Part shown: positions 39,693 to 49,374 of the stretch, piece by piece
How the letters are laid out: each line of letters starts with the position of its first letter
Position numbering within the stretch: position 1 is the first letter of the stretch
DNA from: Curtobacterium citreum
GTDB lineage: Bacteria; Actinomycetota; Actinomycetes; Actinomycetales; Microbacteriaceae
Direction: 5' to 3'
NCBI RefSeq assembly: GCF_006715175.1
Contig: NZ_VFMQ01000001.1
Coordinates: 682,001 to 746,000 of the forward strand
DNA length: 64,000 nt
Notes under the pieces: model-generated
Database searches by the model: none
The model's input: the letters and a program-made list of their open reading frames with translations, nothing else
Told to the model about the DNA's origin: nothing
Position numbers and translations under genes: made by a program

Positions 39693-41762
39693 CTACCCGA
39701 TCAGGCTCGGCCGCAGGTCGCGCAGCGTCCGCGTGCGGGTCTGCCGGGCCGTCACCACGAGGGACACCAGCAGCGCGCCGAGCAGCCAGCACGCGAGCAC
39801 CCCGACGTCGGACCACACCGCGCCCATCGACCCGCCGTACATCGTCTGCCGCAGGGCGTCGACCGAGTACGTCATCGGCAGCGCGAAGTGCAGCGCCGCC
39901 AACGGCCCCGGCAGCGTCTGCCACGGGAAGGTCCCACCGGCGGTCACGAGCTGCACGAGCATGAGCACGAGCCCGAGGAACTGACCGACCGAGCCGAGCA
40001 GCACGTTGAGCGCCATGATGATCGCCGCGAACGTCGCCGAGGCCAGGACCATCACGCCCACCGTCGACCCGGCGTGCACCACGTCGAGGTCGAGCGCGAA
40101 CCGCACGATCAGGAACAGCGCCGCCATCTGCACCACCCCGAGGAGCGCCGGCGTCAGCCAGCCGCCGAGCACCACCGACAGGGGCTTCCGCACCGCCGTG
40201 ATCGCCCGCTTCGAGATCGGCTTGAGGATCAGGAACAGCGCGTACATGCCGATCCAGGCTGCGAGCGAGATGAAGAACGGCGCGAGGCCGGCACCGTAGT
40301 TCGACGCGGCGGCCACGTTGTCGTCACCGACCTTCACGGGGTCCGAGATGACCGATGCCTGCGCGTTCCGCTGGGACGCCGTGGACGCCGGGATCTTCGT
40401 GCGCCCCTGGTCGAGCTTCGACGCGAGCTCCTTCGAGCCGCTCTCGAGCTGGTCCACCCCGGACGACAGCGACGACGCACCGGACGCGGCCGACGCGGCA
40501 CCGGAGGCGAGCGACGACGCACCCGAAGACAGCGTGGGCGCGGCGTCGGCGAGCTTCGACGTACCGGCCGAGACCTGCGACGCGCCGGTCGACAGCTGCG
40601 ACGCCCCGGACGCGGCGGACGCGATCCCGTTCGACAGCGTCGGTGCGGCGGCGGCGAGCTGCGCGGCCCCGTCCGTCACCTGCTGCGACCCGTCGCGGAG
40701 CTGGTCGAGCCCCTGCAGCGCGGCCTTCGCGTCGGCGAGCTGCTGCTGCGTCTTCTCGTCCTGTAGCTGGGCCTGCACGGTCGCGGCGACCACGGCCTGC
40801 TGCTCCGGCGTCAGGGTGACCCCGCGGTCGGCGGCGGCCTGGGTGATCGCGGCCGTGACGGTGTCCGGCGACGCCGTCTGCAGCGCCTGGAGCGCCGGGT
40901 CGGTCTTGGCGGTCAACGCCGTCAGGTTGTCCGACACCTGCTTCGCACCGCCGGCGAGCTGCTGCGTCTGCGCCGGCAGGTCCGCCGTCTGCCGCTGCGC
41001 GTCGGCGAGTCCCGATGCCAGCGACGACGCCCCGGACGCGACCTGACCGGCCCCGTCCGCGAGCTGCCGTGTCTGCGACGGCAGCTCGGCCGTCCCTGAC
41101 GCGAGCTGCGACGCACCCGCCGACAGCTGGTCCGTCCCGGACGCGAGTTGCCGGGCCCCGTCGGCGGCCGAGGTGGCCCCCGACGCGAGCTGGCCCGCCC
41201 CGTCGACGGCGTCGCCGAGGCTGTCCCGCACGTCCGCGAGCCCGACGAGCAGGGTCTTCGCCGCCTGCTTCCCGACCCGCTCCGCCACGGCGGTGCGCAT
41301 GGTCTTGCCGGCCTGCTCCGCGATGGTGGACGCCAGGTACGAGTTGGTGTCCGCCGTCGTCATGACGAGTTCGGCGCGCTTCGGGTCGTCGCCCTGCGCC
41401 GACACGAGCGACTCCGAGAAGTCGTGCGGGATGGTCACGACGAAGTCGTAGGTGCCGTTGCGCACGCCCGAGCGTGCGTCGGCCGCGGAGGTCTCGGTCC
41501 ACTTGAAGTCGGCGCCGTCGAGCGCCTCCTTCGTGACGTCCTCGCCGTAGTCGACGCGCTCGCCGTCCAGGGTCGCGCCGGCGTCCTGGTCGACGATCGC
41601 GGCCGGGACCTGGTCGAGCTTGGCGTACGGGTCGCGGTTGGCCCACAGGTAGGCGCCGCCGTAGAGCAGCGGCACGATCATCAGGGCGATGAACGCCAGG
41701 CGTGCGAGCGGTGTCGCGGTGAGCCGCGCGAGTTCGGCGCGGATGAGCGAGGGGATGGTCAC
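39693..41762 (-). CDS. YhgE/Pip-domain membrane protein
   Basis: Membrane protein of 689 residues with the YhgE/Pip architecture: helix 1 (about 18-38: ARLAFIALMIVPLLYGGAYL), an extracytoplasmic domain with YDFVVTIPHDFSES, a long repeat region (about 190-475) of short units such as GASQLASGT, and five C-terminal helices of ABC-2-permease type. Homologues include the lactococcal phage infection protein Pip and EsaA-related secretion components. The GTG start overlaps the stop of the ABC-like gene (GTGA). Its operon with a TetR regulator suggests inducible export or envelope remodelling. Confidence 0.9.
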   Translation of the reverse strand: MTIPSLIRAELARLTATPLARLAFIALMIVPLLYGGAYLWANRDPYAKLDQVPAAIVDQDAGATLDGERVDYGEDVTKEALDGADFKWTETSAADARSGVRNGTYDFVVTIPHDFSESLVSAQGDDPKRAELVMTTADTNSYLASTIAEQAGKTMRTAVAERVGKQAAKTLLVGLADVRDSLGDAVDGAGQLASGATSAADGARQLASGTDQLSAGASQLASGTAELPSQTRQLADGAGQVASGASSLASGLADAQRQTADLPAQTQQLAGGAKQVSDNLTALTAKTDPALQALQTASPDTVTAAITQAAADRGVTLTPEQQAVVAATVQAQLQDEKTQQQLADAKAALQGLDQLRDGSQQVTDGAAQLAAAAPTLSNGIASAASGASQLSTGASQVSAGTSKLADAAPTLSSGASSLASGAASAASGASSLSSGVDQLESGSKELASKLDQGRTKIPASTASQRNAQASVISDPVKVGDDNVAAASNYGAGLAPFFISLAAWIGMYALFLILKPISKRAITAVRKPLSVVLGGWLTPALLGVVQMAALFLIVRFALDLDVVHAGSTVGVMVLASATFAAIIMALNVLLGSVGQFLGLVLMLVQLVTAGGTFPWQTLPGPLAALHFALPMTYSVDALRQTMYGGSMGAVWSDVGVLACWLLGALLVSLVVTARQTRTRTLRDLRPSLIG

Positions 41763-42487
41763 GCTGTCGCCTCCGTGGGCAGGTGGTCGGTGTCGGCCGG
41801 GAGGCTCGTGGGGCCTCCGTCGGTCACGGTCACGTCGTCGGGACCCTCGGTCTGGTGCGGGTCGGACACGGTGTCCGTCCCGATGGTGTCGAGCAGCTGC
41901 TCGACGGTCGCCGCGGCCGCCTTGGAGGTCACGACGACGACGGTCACGCCACGCCGGGCGACGTCGCGCACCACCGCGAACCACTCCGCCACGGCGCCCC
42001 CGTGCCGCTCGGGGGTGGTGAGCACGATGCCCGTCACCCCGTCCCGCAGCAGCGCGAGCTCGACCAGCAGCCGCACCCGCACGCCCGTCGGGACCCGCTG
42101 CACGGCGGTGTCGGCGTACTCCCGCATCCCGAGCTCGTCGAGCACGGCGTCGACGTGCCGGCGGGAGGGCCGCTGCCCGGCGAACGCGAGCTCCTCGCGC
42201 ACGACCTGGGTCAGCGTGAGCACCGGGAACGGCTCGGCGACCCCGGGGGTGTCCACGAGCGCGAACGCCGTGCGCACCGCTCCCGCGTCCGGTCGTCCGT
42301 CGAGCAGCACCCGTCCGGCCTCGGGCTGCATCCGGCCGCCGGCGACGAGCGACGCGAGCACGGGTGCCTGTTCGGTCTCGACGGCGACGACCCCGGGCCT
42401 CCCGGGTCCGGCGACGGCGGACACGACGGGCAGCGCCGCGCCGGGGTCCTCGCCGATGCCGACGTGGTCGAGTTCGAGCGTCGTCAT
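41759..42487 (-). CDS. degenerate ABC-ATPase-like protein
   Basis: Cytoplasmic protein of 242 residues whose order of elements follows an ABC ATPase but whose catalytic motifs are lost. The Walker A position reads AVAGPGRPGVVAV without GKS/T. The EAGRVLLDGR element after the A-loop region is kept. The signature position reads VPTGVRVRLLVELALL instead of LSGGQ. The Walker B position reads GIVLTTPERHGG without Asp-Glu. It is coupled by ATGA/GTGA overlaps to TetR upstream and YhgE downstream. It probably keeps a structural, non-hydrolytic role with the YhgE permease. Confidence 0.7.
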   Translation of the reverse strand: MTTLELDHVGIGEDPGAALPVVSAVAGPGRPGVVAVETEQAPVLASLVAGGRMQPEAGRVLLDGRPDAGAVRTAFALVDTPGVAEPFPVLTLTQVVREELAFAGQRPSRRHVDAVLDELGMREYADTAVQRVPTGVRVRLLVELALLRDGVTGIVLTTPERHGGAVAEWFAVVRDVARRGVTVVVVTSKAAAATVEQLLDTIGTDTVSDPHQTEGPDDVTVTDGGPTSLPADTDHLPTEATA

Positions 42488-43152
42488 GCGCGGGCCTCCG
42501 GGGTGGTGGTCGTGGTGGTGGGGGACACGGGAGCGACCGGCTCGGACAGCAGCGCCGTCCGCCAGTCGATCCCGGCGGTGCCGAGGGCCGACAGCACGAC
42601 CATGCGCCGGCCGGCCTCGTCGGTGGTGCCCGAGCGGGTGGCCTCGTCGAGGACGGTGATGCACGCGCCCTCGACCAGCCGGCCGAGCGTGGCGGGGTCG
42701 ACGTCGTCGCGCATCGAGCCCTCGGCGATCCCGAGCGCGCACGCCTCGCGCACCTGGGCCCGCAGCGGCGCGAAGACCTCGGCCACGGACTCGGCGAACG
42801 GCGAGCGCACGGCGATCCGAGCCATCGAGCGGACGTGCGACACCTCGGACCAGAGCGCGACCGCGATCACAGCCAGGCGCGACGCCGGCGGCAGGACCCC
42901 GAGGTCCGAGGTCGTCGGCATGGCGGCGGCGATCCGGGCGGCACCGGCGGTGACGAGCTCGCGGACCAGGTCGTCCCGCGACGGGAAGTGTCCGTAGACC
43001 GCACGCCGCGACAACCCGGCGGCGCTCGCGATGGTCTCGAGCGACGCGTCCGGGTCCTGCTGCAGGACGGTCTTCGCGGCCTCGATCAGGGCGGCGCGGT
43101 TCTCGGTCGCGTCACGCCGTGGGGCGCGCACGGGCTGGTCTGCGGTGGTCAC
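42484..43152 (-). CDS. TetR-family regulator of the YhgE operon
   Basis: Repressor of 222 residues. Helix-turn-helix at about 17-63 (AALIEAAKTVLQ, LETIASAAGLSRRAVYGHFP), C-terminal ligand domain, and a Thr/Pro tail. The GTG at 43152 is preferred because TACGAT (reverse, 43165-43160) stands 7 nt upstream; the ATG at 43161 would overlap that box. An inverted repeat lies just upstream, and the gene opens a three-gene coupled operon, so autoregulation is likely. Confidence 0.88.
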   Translation of the reverse strand: MTTADQPVRAPRRDATENRAALIEAAKTVLQQDPDASLETIASAAGLSRRAVYGHFPSRDDLVRELVTAGAARIAAAMPTTSDLGVLPPASRLAVIAVALWSEVSHVRSMARIAVRSPFAESVAEVFAPLRAQVREACALGIAEGSMRDDVDPATLGRLVEGACITVLDEATRSGTTDEAGRRMVVLSALGTAGIDWRTALLSEPVAPVSPTTTTTTPEARA

Positions 43153-43159
43153 GGCGACC

Positions 43160-43187
43160 ATCGTACGATCGTGCACAGCAGTGTGCA
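43160..43187 (-). promoter_or_regulatory. -10 box and candidate operator of the YhgE operon
   Basis: Reverse-strand TACGAT (43165-43160) with 7 nt to the GTG at 43152. TGCACA-GCAG-TGTGCA (43172-43187) is a perfect inverted repeat in the spacer between -35 and -10, a typical repressor position. Confidence 0.55.
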
Positions 43188-43204
43188 AGTTCACAGATCG
43201 TGTA

Positions 43205-43228
43205 CCCCCGGACGGGGGCCAGTCCCCC
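43205..43228 (+). promoter_or_regulatory. two mutually exclusive G5/C5 stems before the protease gene
   Basis: CCCCC (43205-43209), GGGGG (43214-43218) and CCCCC (43224-43228). The G-run can pair with either C-run. It lies 84 nt before the protease start in the divergent intergenic space. Whether it acts in DNA or RNA is open. Confidence 0.3.
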
Positions 43229-43311
43229 GAAGTGCGGACTGCGGTGCCTGTGAGCGACCGCATAACTTCACAGGAATTCCCACCACGGACGGAACCCGAG
43301 GAGTGCGCCCT

Positions 43312-46300
43312 GTGACCAGAGCTACACCGAACCGTGCAACACCAGATCAGACAGACCCCACCGCCCCCATCCGGCACCGCCGGCTCACCCGCGTCCTGAC
43401 CGCCGGCATCGCCGCCGTGGCCCTGACGTGCGGCGGACTCGCCGTCGGCGGCGCCGCGAACGCCGCCCCGACCGGGCTGTCGTCGGCCGACCTCAAGCTC
43501 GCGCAGCCGCTCCGCGACGCGAAGCCCTCGAAGACGATCGCCGCGTTCGTGCGGACGACCGGCGAGGGTGCGCTCGCGGTCGACGCGAAGGCCAAGGGCG
43601 GCGACCTGACGAAGTCGAAGACCCAGTCGACGCAGGCGAAGCAGCGCGTGCAGGCGATCGCGTCGACGGTCGACGCGGTCAGCGCCGCTGTCAAGCAGTC
43701 GGACGCGAAGGCCACCGAGCTGTACTCGACCGAGTACACGGTCCCCGGCGTCGCGGTCGTCGCCGACGTCGACGCGCTCCGCAGCATCGCCGAGCGCTCC
43801 GACGTCGAGAGCATCATCCCGCTCACCCCGAAGAAGATCGTCGACCCGGCACCGGGCGATGCGTCGCAGGCCCCGAGCGGCGTCGACCCCGACCTGGTCA
43901 AGCCGGGCGCGGACGGCGTCAGCCCGAAGAACGCGGCGAGCGACGTCTACACGCGGGCCCTCGACGCGTGGCAGCAGACCGGGAAGACGGGCAAGGGCGT
44001 GAACATCGCCGTGCTCGACACCGGTCTCGACTACACGCAGGCGGACTTCGGCGGCCCCGGCACCACGGCCGCGTACCAGACCGCCCTCGCGAGCACGAAC
44101 GCCCCCGACCCGAGCTGGTACGACGGCTCGAAGTACCTCGGCGGCTACGACTTCGCCGGTCCGACCTACAACGCGGACACCTCGAGCGCGGCGTACGACC
44201 CGACCCCGAAGCCGGACGCGAACCCGATCGACGGCAAGGGCGGCGACCACGGCACGCACGTGGCGGGCACCGCGGCGGGCTTCGGTCTGATGGCGGACAA
44301 GAAGACCTTCCGCGGCGACTACTCGAAGCTCACGAACCAGACCGTGCAGGACATGTGGGTCGGCCCGGGTACCGCGCCCCAGGCCGGGCTGTACGCCCTC
44401 AAGGTGTTCGGTGACGACGGCGGCTCGACCGACCTGACCGGTGCCGCGCTCGACTGGGTCGGCAAGGCCCTGACCGAGGGCAAGGACATCAACGTCCTGA
44501 ACCTGTCGCTCGGCTCCGACTACGGCGCTCCGGACGACCCCGACAACGCCAAGATCGACGCGCTCACCGCCCGCGGTGTCCTGCCGGTCATCGCCTCGGG
44601 CAACGCCGACGACTTCACCGACATCGGTGGCTCGCCGGGGAACGCCGAGGGCGCCCTGACCGTGGCCGCGAGCGCCACCGGCCAGTCGCTCTTCGACGGT
44701 GTGCAGGCGACCGCCCCCGCGGACGTCGCGAACACCTACCGCGCGCAGTACTCGCAGAACTACCAGGGCACCCTGCCGGTCGAGGGCGACGTCGTCGTCC
44801 CGTCGACGAACATCGACGGCTGCCAGGCGTTCAGCGCCGACGAGGCCGCCAAGGTGAAGGGCAAGGTCGTCTGGCTGAAGTGGACCGACGGCGCACTCGA
44901 GTGCGGCTCGGGCGTCCGCTTCAACAACGTCCAGGCGGCCGGCGGTGTCGGCGTCCTGCTGGCCGGAACGGTGACGAGCTTCGACTCCGGCATCGCGGGC
45001 AACGCGACCATCCCGGGAGCCGAGCTCACGTCGGACAGTGTGGCGAGCCTCCAGGCCGCTGCCCAGGCCGGGACCCTGCACGTGCGCTTCGCACAGGAGC
45101 TCAAGGGCTTCCAGCTGGCGACCGACCAGGCGAACGTGAACACGCTCGCACCGTTCACCAGCCGTGGCGTCCACGGATCGTTCGACGACATCGTCAAGCC
45201 CGACGTCGCCGGCCCCGGGGTCAACGTGATCTCCGCGGCCAACGGCACCGGTGACGGCCGCATGTCGATGAGCGGGACCTCGATGGCGACCCCGCACGTG
45301 GCCGGCATCGTCGCGCTGACGTTCCAGTCGCACGCGTCCTGGACGGCCCCGCAGGTCAAGGCCGCCGTGATGAACACCGCGACGCACGACGTCCGCCAGG
45401 GCGACCGCACGGCCACGCTGCTCCGCCAGGGCACCGGCCGCGTCGACGCGCTGCAGGCGGTCACCGCCGGCACCACGGTCCGCAGCATCGAGAACGACCA
45501 GCTCGTCACCGCCTCGTACGGTGTCGTCGAGGTCAGCGGTGCCACGACCGAGTCCCGCACGCTGCAGATCGAGAACACCGACGGCCGTCCGCACACCTAC
45601 GACGTGGCCTACCAGCCGCAGGTGGACCAGCCGGGCGTCGCGTTCACGCTGAGCACGAAGCGGGTCACGGCTCCGGCCCACGGCACCGCGACGGTCAAGC
45701 TGACGTTCACGATCGCCGACCCGACGAAGCTCCGTCGCGTCATCGACCCCACGCAGGAGTCGGTGCAGTCCGGCTACCAGCGTGAGTTCGTCGCCGCTGC
45801 GTCGGGTGTCGTGGCCTTCGCGCCGACCGACTCGTCGCTCAACCCGCTCCGTCTCGGCGCCTACGTGGCCCCGAAGCCGGTCAGTGCGGTGCACGGCAAG
45901 GACATCGCGTTCTCGGGCGCGCAGACCACGGCGGACCTCGCGCTCACCGGGCGTGCGGTCGACCAGGGCGACGCCGTGACCGGGTACCACTCGGTCGTCG
46001 CGCCGTTCGTGCTCGGCGGGACGGACCCGCAGGAGTCGTTCCCGGCCGGTTCGGCGAAGCAGTCGCTCCAGGCCGCGGACATCCGCTCCTACGGTGCGAA
46101 CTACGACAAGGCGTCCGACACGCTCGCGTTCGGCGTCCAGACCGCCGGTGCCGACGCCAACCCGGGCGCCGTCACCAACGTCGAGGTCATGATCGACACG
46201 AACCGCGACGGGAAGCCGGACTACCTGGTGTACGACGCGAAGTCGGCCACGGTCGACGCCACGTTCGCCACCACGGTGGACCTGGCGACGGGCAAGACGG

Positions 46301-46971
46301 TCGACTCGCAGCCGCTGGGCGGCGGGACCGCCGGGCAGGACGTGAACACGTTCGACAGCGCCGTGAAGGTCCTGACGGTCTCGGCCTCGACGATCGGCGC
46401 GACCGGTCCGTTCGACTACTCGGTCCTGACCGAGTCGGCGTACGCCCCGGCCCTCGCCACGAGCGGCTCCTACGTCGTCGACGAGACCGACTCGGCCACG
46501 TACGACCCGTCGAAGCCGGCGCTGACCTTCGCGCAGGGCACCACCACCGGTGTGCTCTTCGCGGACCAGGGCTCGCTGCAGGTCACGCGTCCCGCGGACG
46601 TCACGAACGCCCGCATCCTGCTGCTCCACCTCGGCAACGCGGTGGGCGACCAGGCGGACACGCTCGCGGCGGCGCAGACCGCGCCGACGCTCGCGCTCCG
46701 CAAGGGCAGCGCCGTGACGATCTCGGGTGACCCGAAGGTCGGCAAGACGCTCCGCGCGCAGCACGGCTCGTGGGACGGCAAGAAGGTGACGTACTCGTAC
46801 CAGTGGCTCCGTGACGGCGTGGCCGTCAAGGGTGCGACCGGCGAGCGCTACTCGCTCGGCACGACCGACCAGGGGCACCGCTTCCAGGTGCAGGTCACCG
46901 CGAAGGCGACGGGGTACCAGGACGGTTCGGCGACCTCGAAGTCGACCGCCAAGGTGGCTCCGCGTCGCTGA
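43312..46971 (+). CDS. secreted subtilisin-like serine protease (S8)
   Basis: Large exported subtilase of 1219 residues. Signal peptide (about 20-52, ending ANAA), I9-type propeptide (about 75-165), catalytic domain with D236 in VLDTGLDY, H313 in DHGTHVAGTAAG and S657 in MSGTSMATPHVAG. A PA-type domain (about 470-600) is inserted between His and Ser, as in plant-like and C5a-peptidase-like subtilases. Beta-sandwich regions follow, and the C-terminus is an Ig-like repeat (VGKTLRAQHGSWDG, YSYQWLRDG). No LPXTG motif, so it is probably released. GAGGAG lies 8 nt before the GTG. Confidence 0.94.
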   Translation: MTRATPNRATPDQTDPTAPIRHRRLTRVLTAGIAAVALTCGGLAVGGAANAAPTGLSSADLKLAQPLRDAKPSKTIAAFVRTTGEGALAVDAKAKGGDLTKSKTQSTQAKQRVQAIASTVDAVSAAVKQSDAKATELYSTEYTVPGVAVVADVDALRSIAERSDVESIIPLTPKKIVDPAPGDASQAPSGVDPDLVKPGADGVSPKNAASDVYTRALDAWQQTGKTGKGVNIAVLDTGLDYTQADFGGPGTTAAYQTALASTNAPDPSWYDGSKYLGGYDFAGPTYNADTSSAAYDPTPKPDANPIDGKGGDHGTHVAGTAAGFGLMADKKTFRGDYSKLTNQTVQDMWVGPGTAPQAGLYALKVFGDDGGSTDLTGAALDWVGKALTEGKDINVLNLSLGSDYGAPDDPDNAKIDALTARGVLPVIASGNADDFTDIGGSPGNAEGALTVAASATGQSLFDGVQATAPADVANTYRAQYSQNYQGTLPVEGDVVVPSTNIDGCQAFSADEAAKVKGKVVWLKWTDGALECGSGVRFNNVQAAGGVGVLLAGTVTSFDSGIAGNATIPGAELTSDSVASLQAAAQAGTLHVRFAQELKGFQLATDQANVNTLAPFTSRGVHGSFDDIVKPDVAGPGVNVISAANGTGDGRMSMSGTSMATPHVAGIVALTFQSHASWTAPQVKAAVMNTATHDVRQGDRTATLLRQGTGRVDALQAVTAGTTVRSIENDQLVTASYGVVEVSGATTESRTLQIENTDGRPHTYDVAYQPQVDQPGVAFTLSTKRVTAPAHGTATVKLTFTIADPTKLRRVIDPTQESVQSGYQREFVAAASGVVAFAPTDSSLNPLRLGAYVAPKPVSAVHGKDIAFSGAQTTADLALTGRAVDQGDAVTGYHSVVAPFVLGGTDPQESFPAGSAKQSLQAADIRSYGANYDKASDTLAFGVQTAGADANPGAVTNVEVMIDTNRDGKPDYLVYDAKSATVDATFATTVDLATGKTVDSQPLGGGTAGQDVNTFDSAVKVLTVSASTIGATGPFDYSVLTESAYAPALATSGSYVVDETDSATYDPSKPALTFAQGTTTGVLFADQGSLQVTRPADVTNARILLLHLGNAVGDQADTLAAAQTAPTLALRKGSAVTISGDPKVGKTLRAQHGSWDGKKVTYSYQWLRDGVAVKGATGERYSLGTTDQGHRFQVQVTAKATGYQDGSATSKSTAKVAPRR

Positions 46972-46981
46972 CGCACCTGCC

Positions 46982-47017
46982 GGAACGCCCCGTCACCCCT
47001 CGGTGGCGGGGCGTTCC
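46982..47017 (+). terminator. strong hairpin after the protease gene
   Basis: 16-nt arms (46982-46997, 47002-47017) around CCTC with a single G-U type mismatch, starting 10 bp after the stop codon. No U-run follows. Confidence 0.8.
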
Positions 47018-47055
47018 GCACGTCCGGCGCAACCGGAGTGCGGCAACAGGACATG

Positions 47056-47070
47056 TAGTTAGACAAACTA
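47056..47070 (+). promoter_or_regulatory. inverted repeat TAGTTAGACAAACTA, candidate operator
   Basis: TAGTT and AACTA are inverted around 5 nt in a locally AT-rich stretch 25 nt before a small gene. The form resembles MarR-type sites. It could also include the -35 region (TAGACA). Confidence 0.5.
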
Positions 47071-47094
47071 GGCAATCGGTGGGAAGGTCGTCCC

Positions 47095-47265
47095 ATGCGA
47101 ACGCAGAGCACCCTGATGCAGCTCCGGGCCAACCCGATGGAGTGGCGCCGCCGTGGGCTCACCCCGCCGGACGCGATCCAGGCCATGGTGGCCGAGCGCC
47201 TCGCCGAGCCGGGGCACTCCCAGCCGGTCGGCGATCCGTCGTACCAGGACTTCTTCCGCGCCTGA
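47095..47265 (+). CDS. small protein of 56 residues, unknown function
   Basis: Frame of 57 codons beginning MRTQSTLMQLRANPMEWRRR and ending QDFFRA. Nearly all third codon positions are G or C, as in neighbouring genes. GGGAAGG lies 7 nt before the ATG, and a promoter-like AT-rich operator sits just upstream. The basic N-terminal half is followed by an acidic helix (AIQAMVAERLAEPG). No signal peptide or membrane segment. I do not recognise a family. It is isolated between two terminators, so it has its own transcript if real. Confidence 0.55.
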   Translation: MRTQSTLMQLRANPMEWRRRGLTPPDAIQAMVAERLAEPGHSQPVGDPSYQDFFRA

Positions 47266-47296
47266 CCGCGGAGCGTCACCTCGGATCCAGCGTCAC

Positions 47297-47352
47297 CACG
47301 GACGGACGGGAGGCACGGTGCCAGCTGACACCGTGCCTCCCGTCCGTCCGTG
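47297..47352. terminator. 56-bp palindrome before purA (repeat family copy 8)
   Basis: Arms of 26 nt around AGCT with one mismatch; core GGGAGGCACGGTGCC. It follows the small gene by 31 bp and precedes the purA promoter. Confidence 0.8.
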
Positions 47353-47418
47353 GGTCGCGACCACGTCGCGACGCGACCCGGTCCGACCGCGCGAGGTAGC
47401 GGGTAGGTGACCGTTCGA

Positions 47419-48780
<1,362 letters not shown>

Positions 48781-48782
48781 GC

Positions 48783-49340
48783 ATGCGGGTCCTGTTCGTC
48801 TGCAGCGGCAACATCTGCCGGTCGCCCCTCGGCGCCCAGGTCCTGACCGCCCGGCTCGGCCCGGACGCGCACGCGTTCACGGTCGAGTCGGCGGGCACGA
48901 TCGCCGACGACGGTGCAGCGATGGACGGCGCTGCCGCTGCGCAGTCCGCCCGGCTCGGCGGTGACCCGTCGACGCACCGGTCGCGCTACCTGACGGAGCA
49001 GATCGCGGCGTCGGCCGACCTCGTGCTGACGGCCGAGCGGTCGCACCGCGCAGCCGTGGTGTCGCTCGCGCCCCGGGCGGCGAAGCGGGCGTTCACGATC
49101 AAGCAGTTCGCGCGGGTGCTCGACGGGCTCGAGCCGGAGGACCTGTCCGGGATCGAGACGGCGCAGGACCTGGTCGAGCGCGTCGCCCGGCTCCGGGGGA
49201 CCGTGCCGCCGCCGGCCGACCCCGCGGACGACGACGTCGACGACCCCTACCGGCGCTCCGACGAGACGCACGAGCGGGTCGCCGACGAGATCGACGCGGC
49301 GCTCGCGCCGATCGCGGACGCCCTGCGCGCGCTGCGCTGA
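48783..49340 (+). CDS. low-molecular-weight protein tyrosine phosphatase
   Basis: Wzb/Etp/PtpA-type phosphatase of 185 residues. P-loop VCSGNICRSP with nucleophile C7 and R13, and the general-acid Asp in DDPYRRS near residue 160. It follows purA by 2 bp and so shares its transcript. A tyrosine-kinase/chain-length gene lies only 0.9 kb downstream, which makes this the likely cognate phosphatase of the exopolysaccharide system. Some family members instead act as arsenate reductases, but the DPYxxS acid motif favours a phosphatase. Confidence 0.92.
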   Translation: MRVLFVCSGNICRSPLGAQVLTARLGPDAHAFTVESAGTIADDGAAMDGAAAAQSARLGGDPSTHRSRYLTEQIAASADLVLTAERSHRAAVVSLAPRAAKRAFTIKQFARVLDGLEPEDLSGIETAQDLVERVARLRGTVPPPADPADDDVDDPYRRSDETHERVADEIDAALAPIADALRALR

Positions 49341-49344
49341 CGCC

Positions 49345-49374
49345 GCGCGGCCGCGCTGATCCGAGCGGCCGCGC
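49345..49374. terminator. bidirectional hairpin, 10-bp arms
   Basis: GCGCGGCCGC (49345-49354) and GCGGCCGCGC (49365-49374) are perfect reverse complements. The hairpin lies between convergent genes. Confidence 0.7.

Noticed and set aside
41759..42487. Sequence error as the cause of the missing ABC motifs
   Set aside because: The frame is intact, coupled at both ends and has normal codon use; the losses are substitutions at each motif, not a shift.
42484..46878. A 1464-codon reverse-strand open frame across the whole protease gene
   Set aside because: It is the TetR frame extended upstream as an antisense shadow of the GC-rich protease gene; composition is Arg/Val/Asp-rich with no domain, while the forward frame has a full catalytic triad.
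43312..46971. Cell-wall anchoring of the protease by sortase
   Set aside because: The C-terminus is an Ig-like domain ending in a short basic stretch, without LPXTG, hydrophobic helix or long charged tail.
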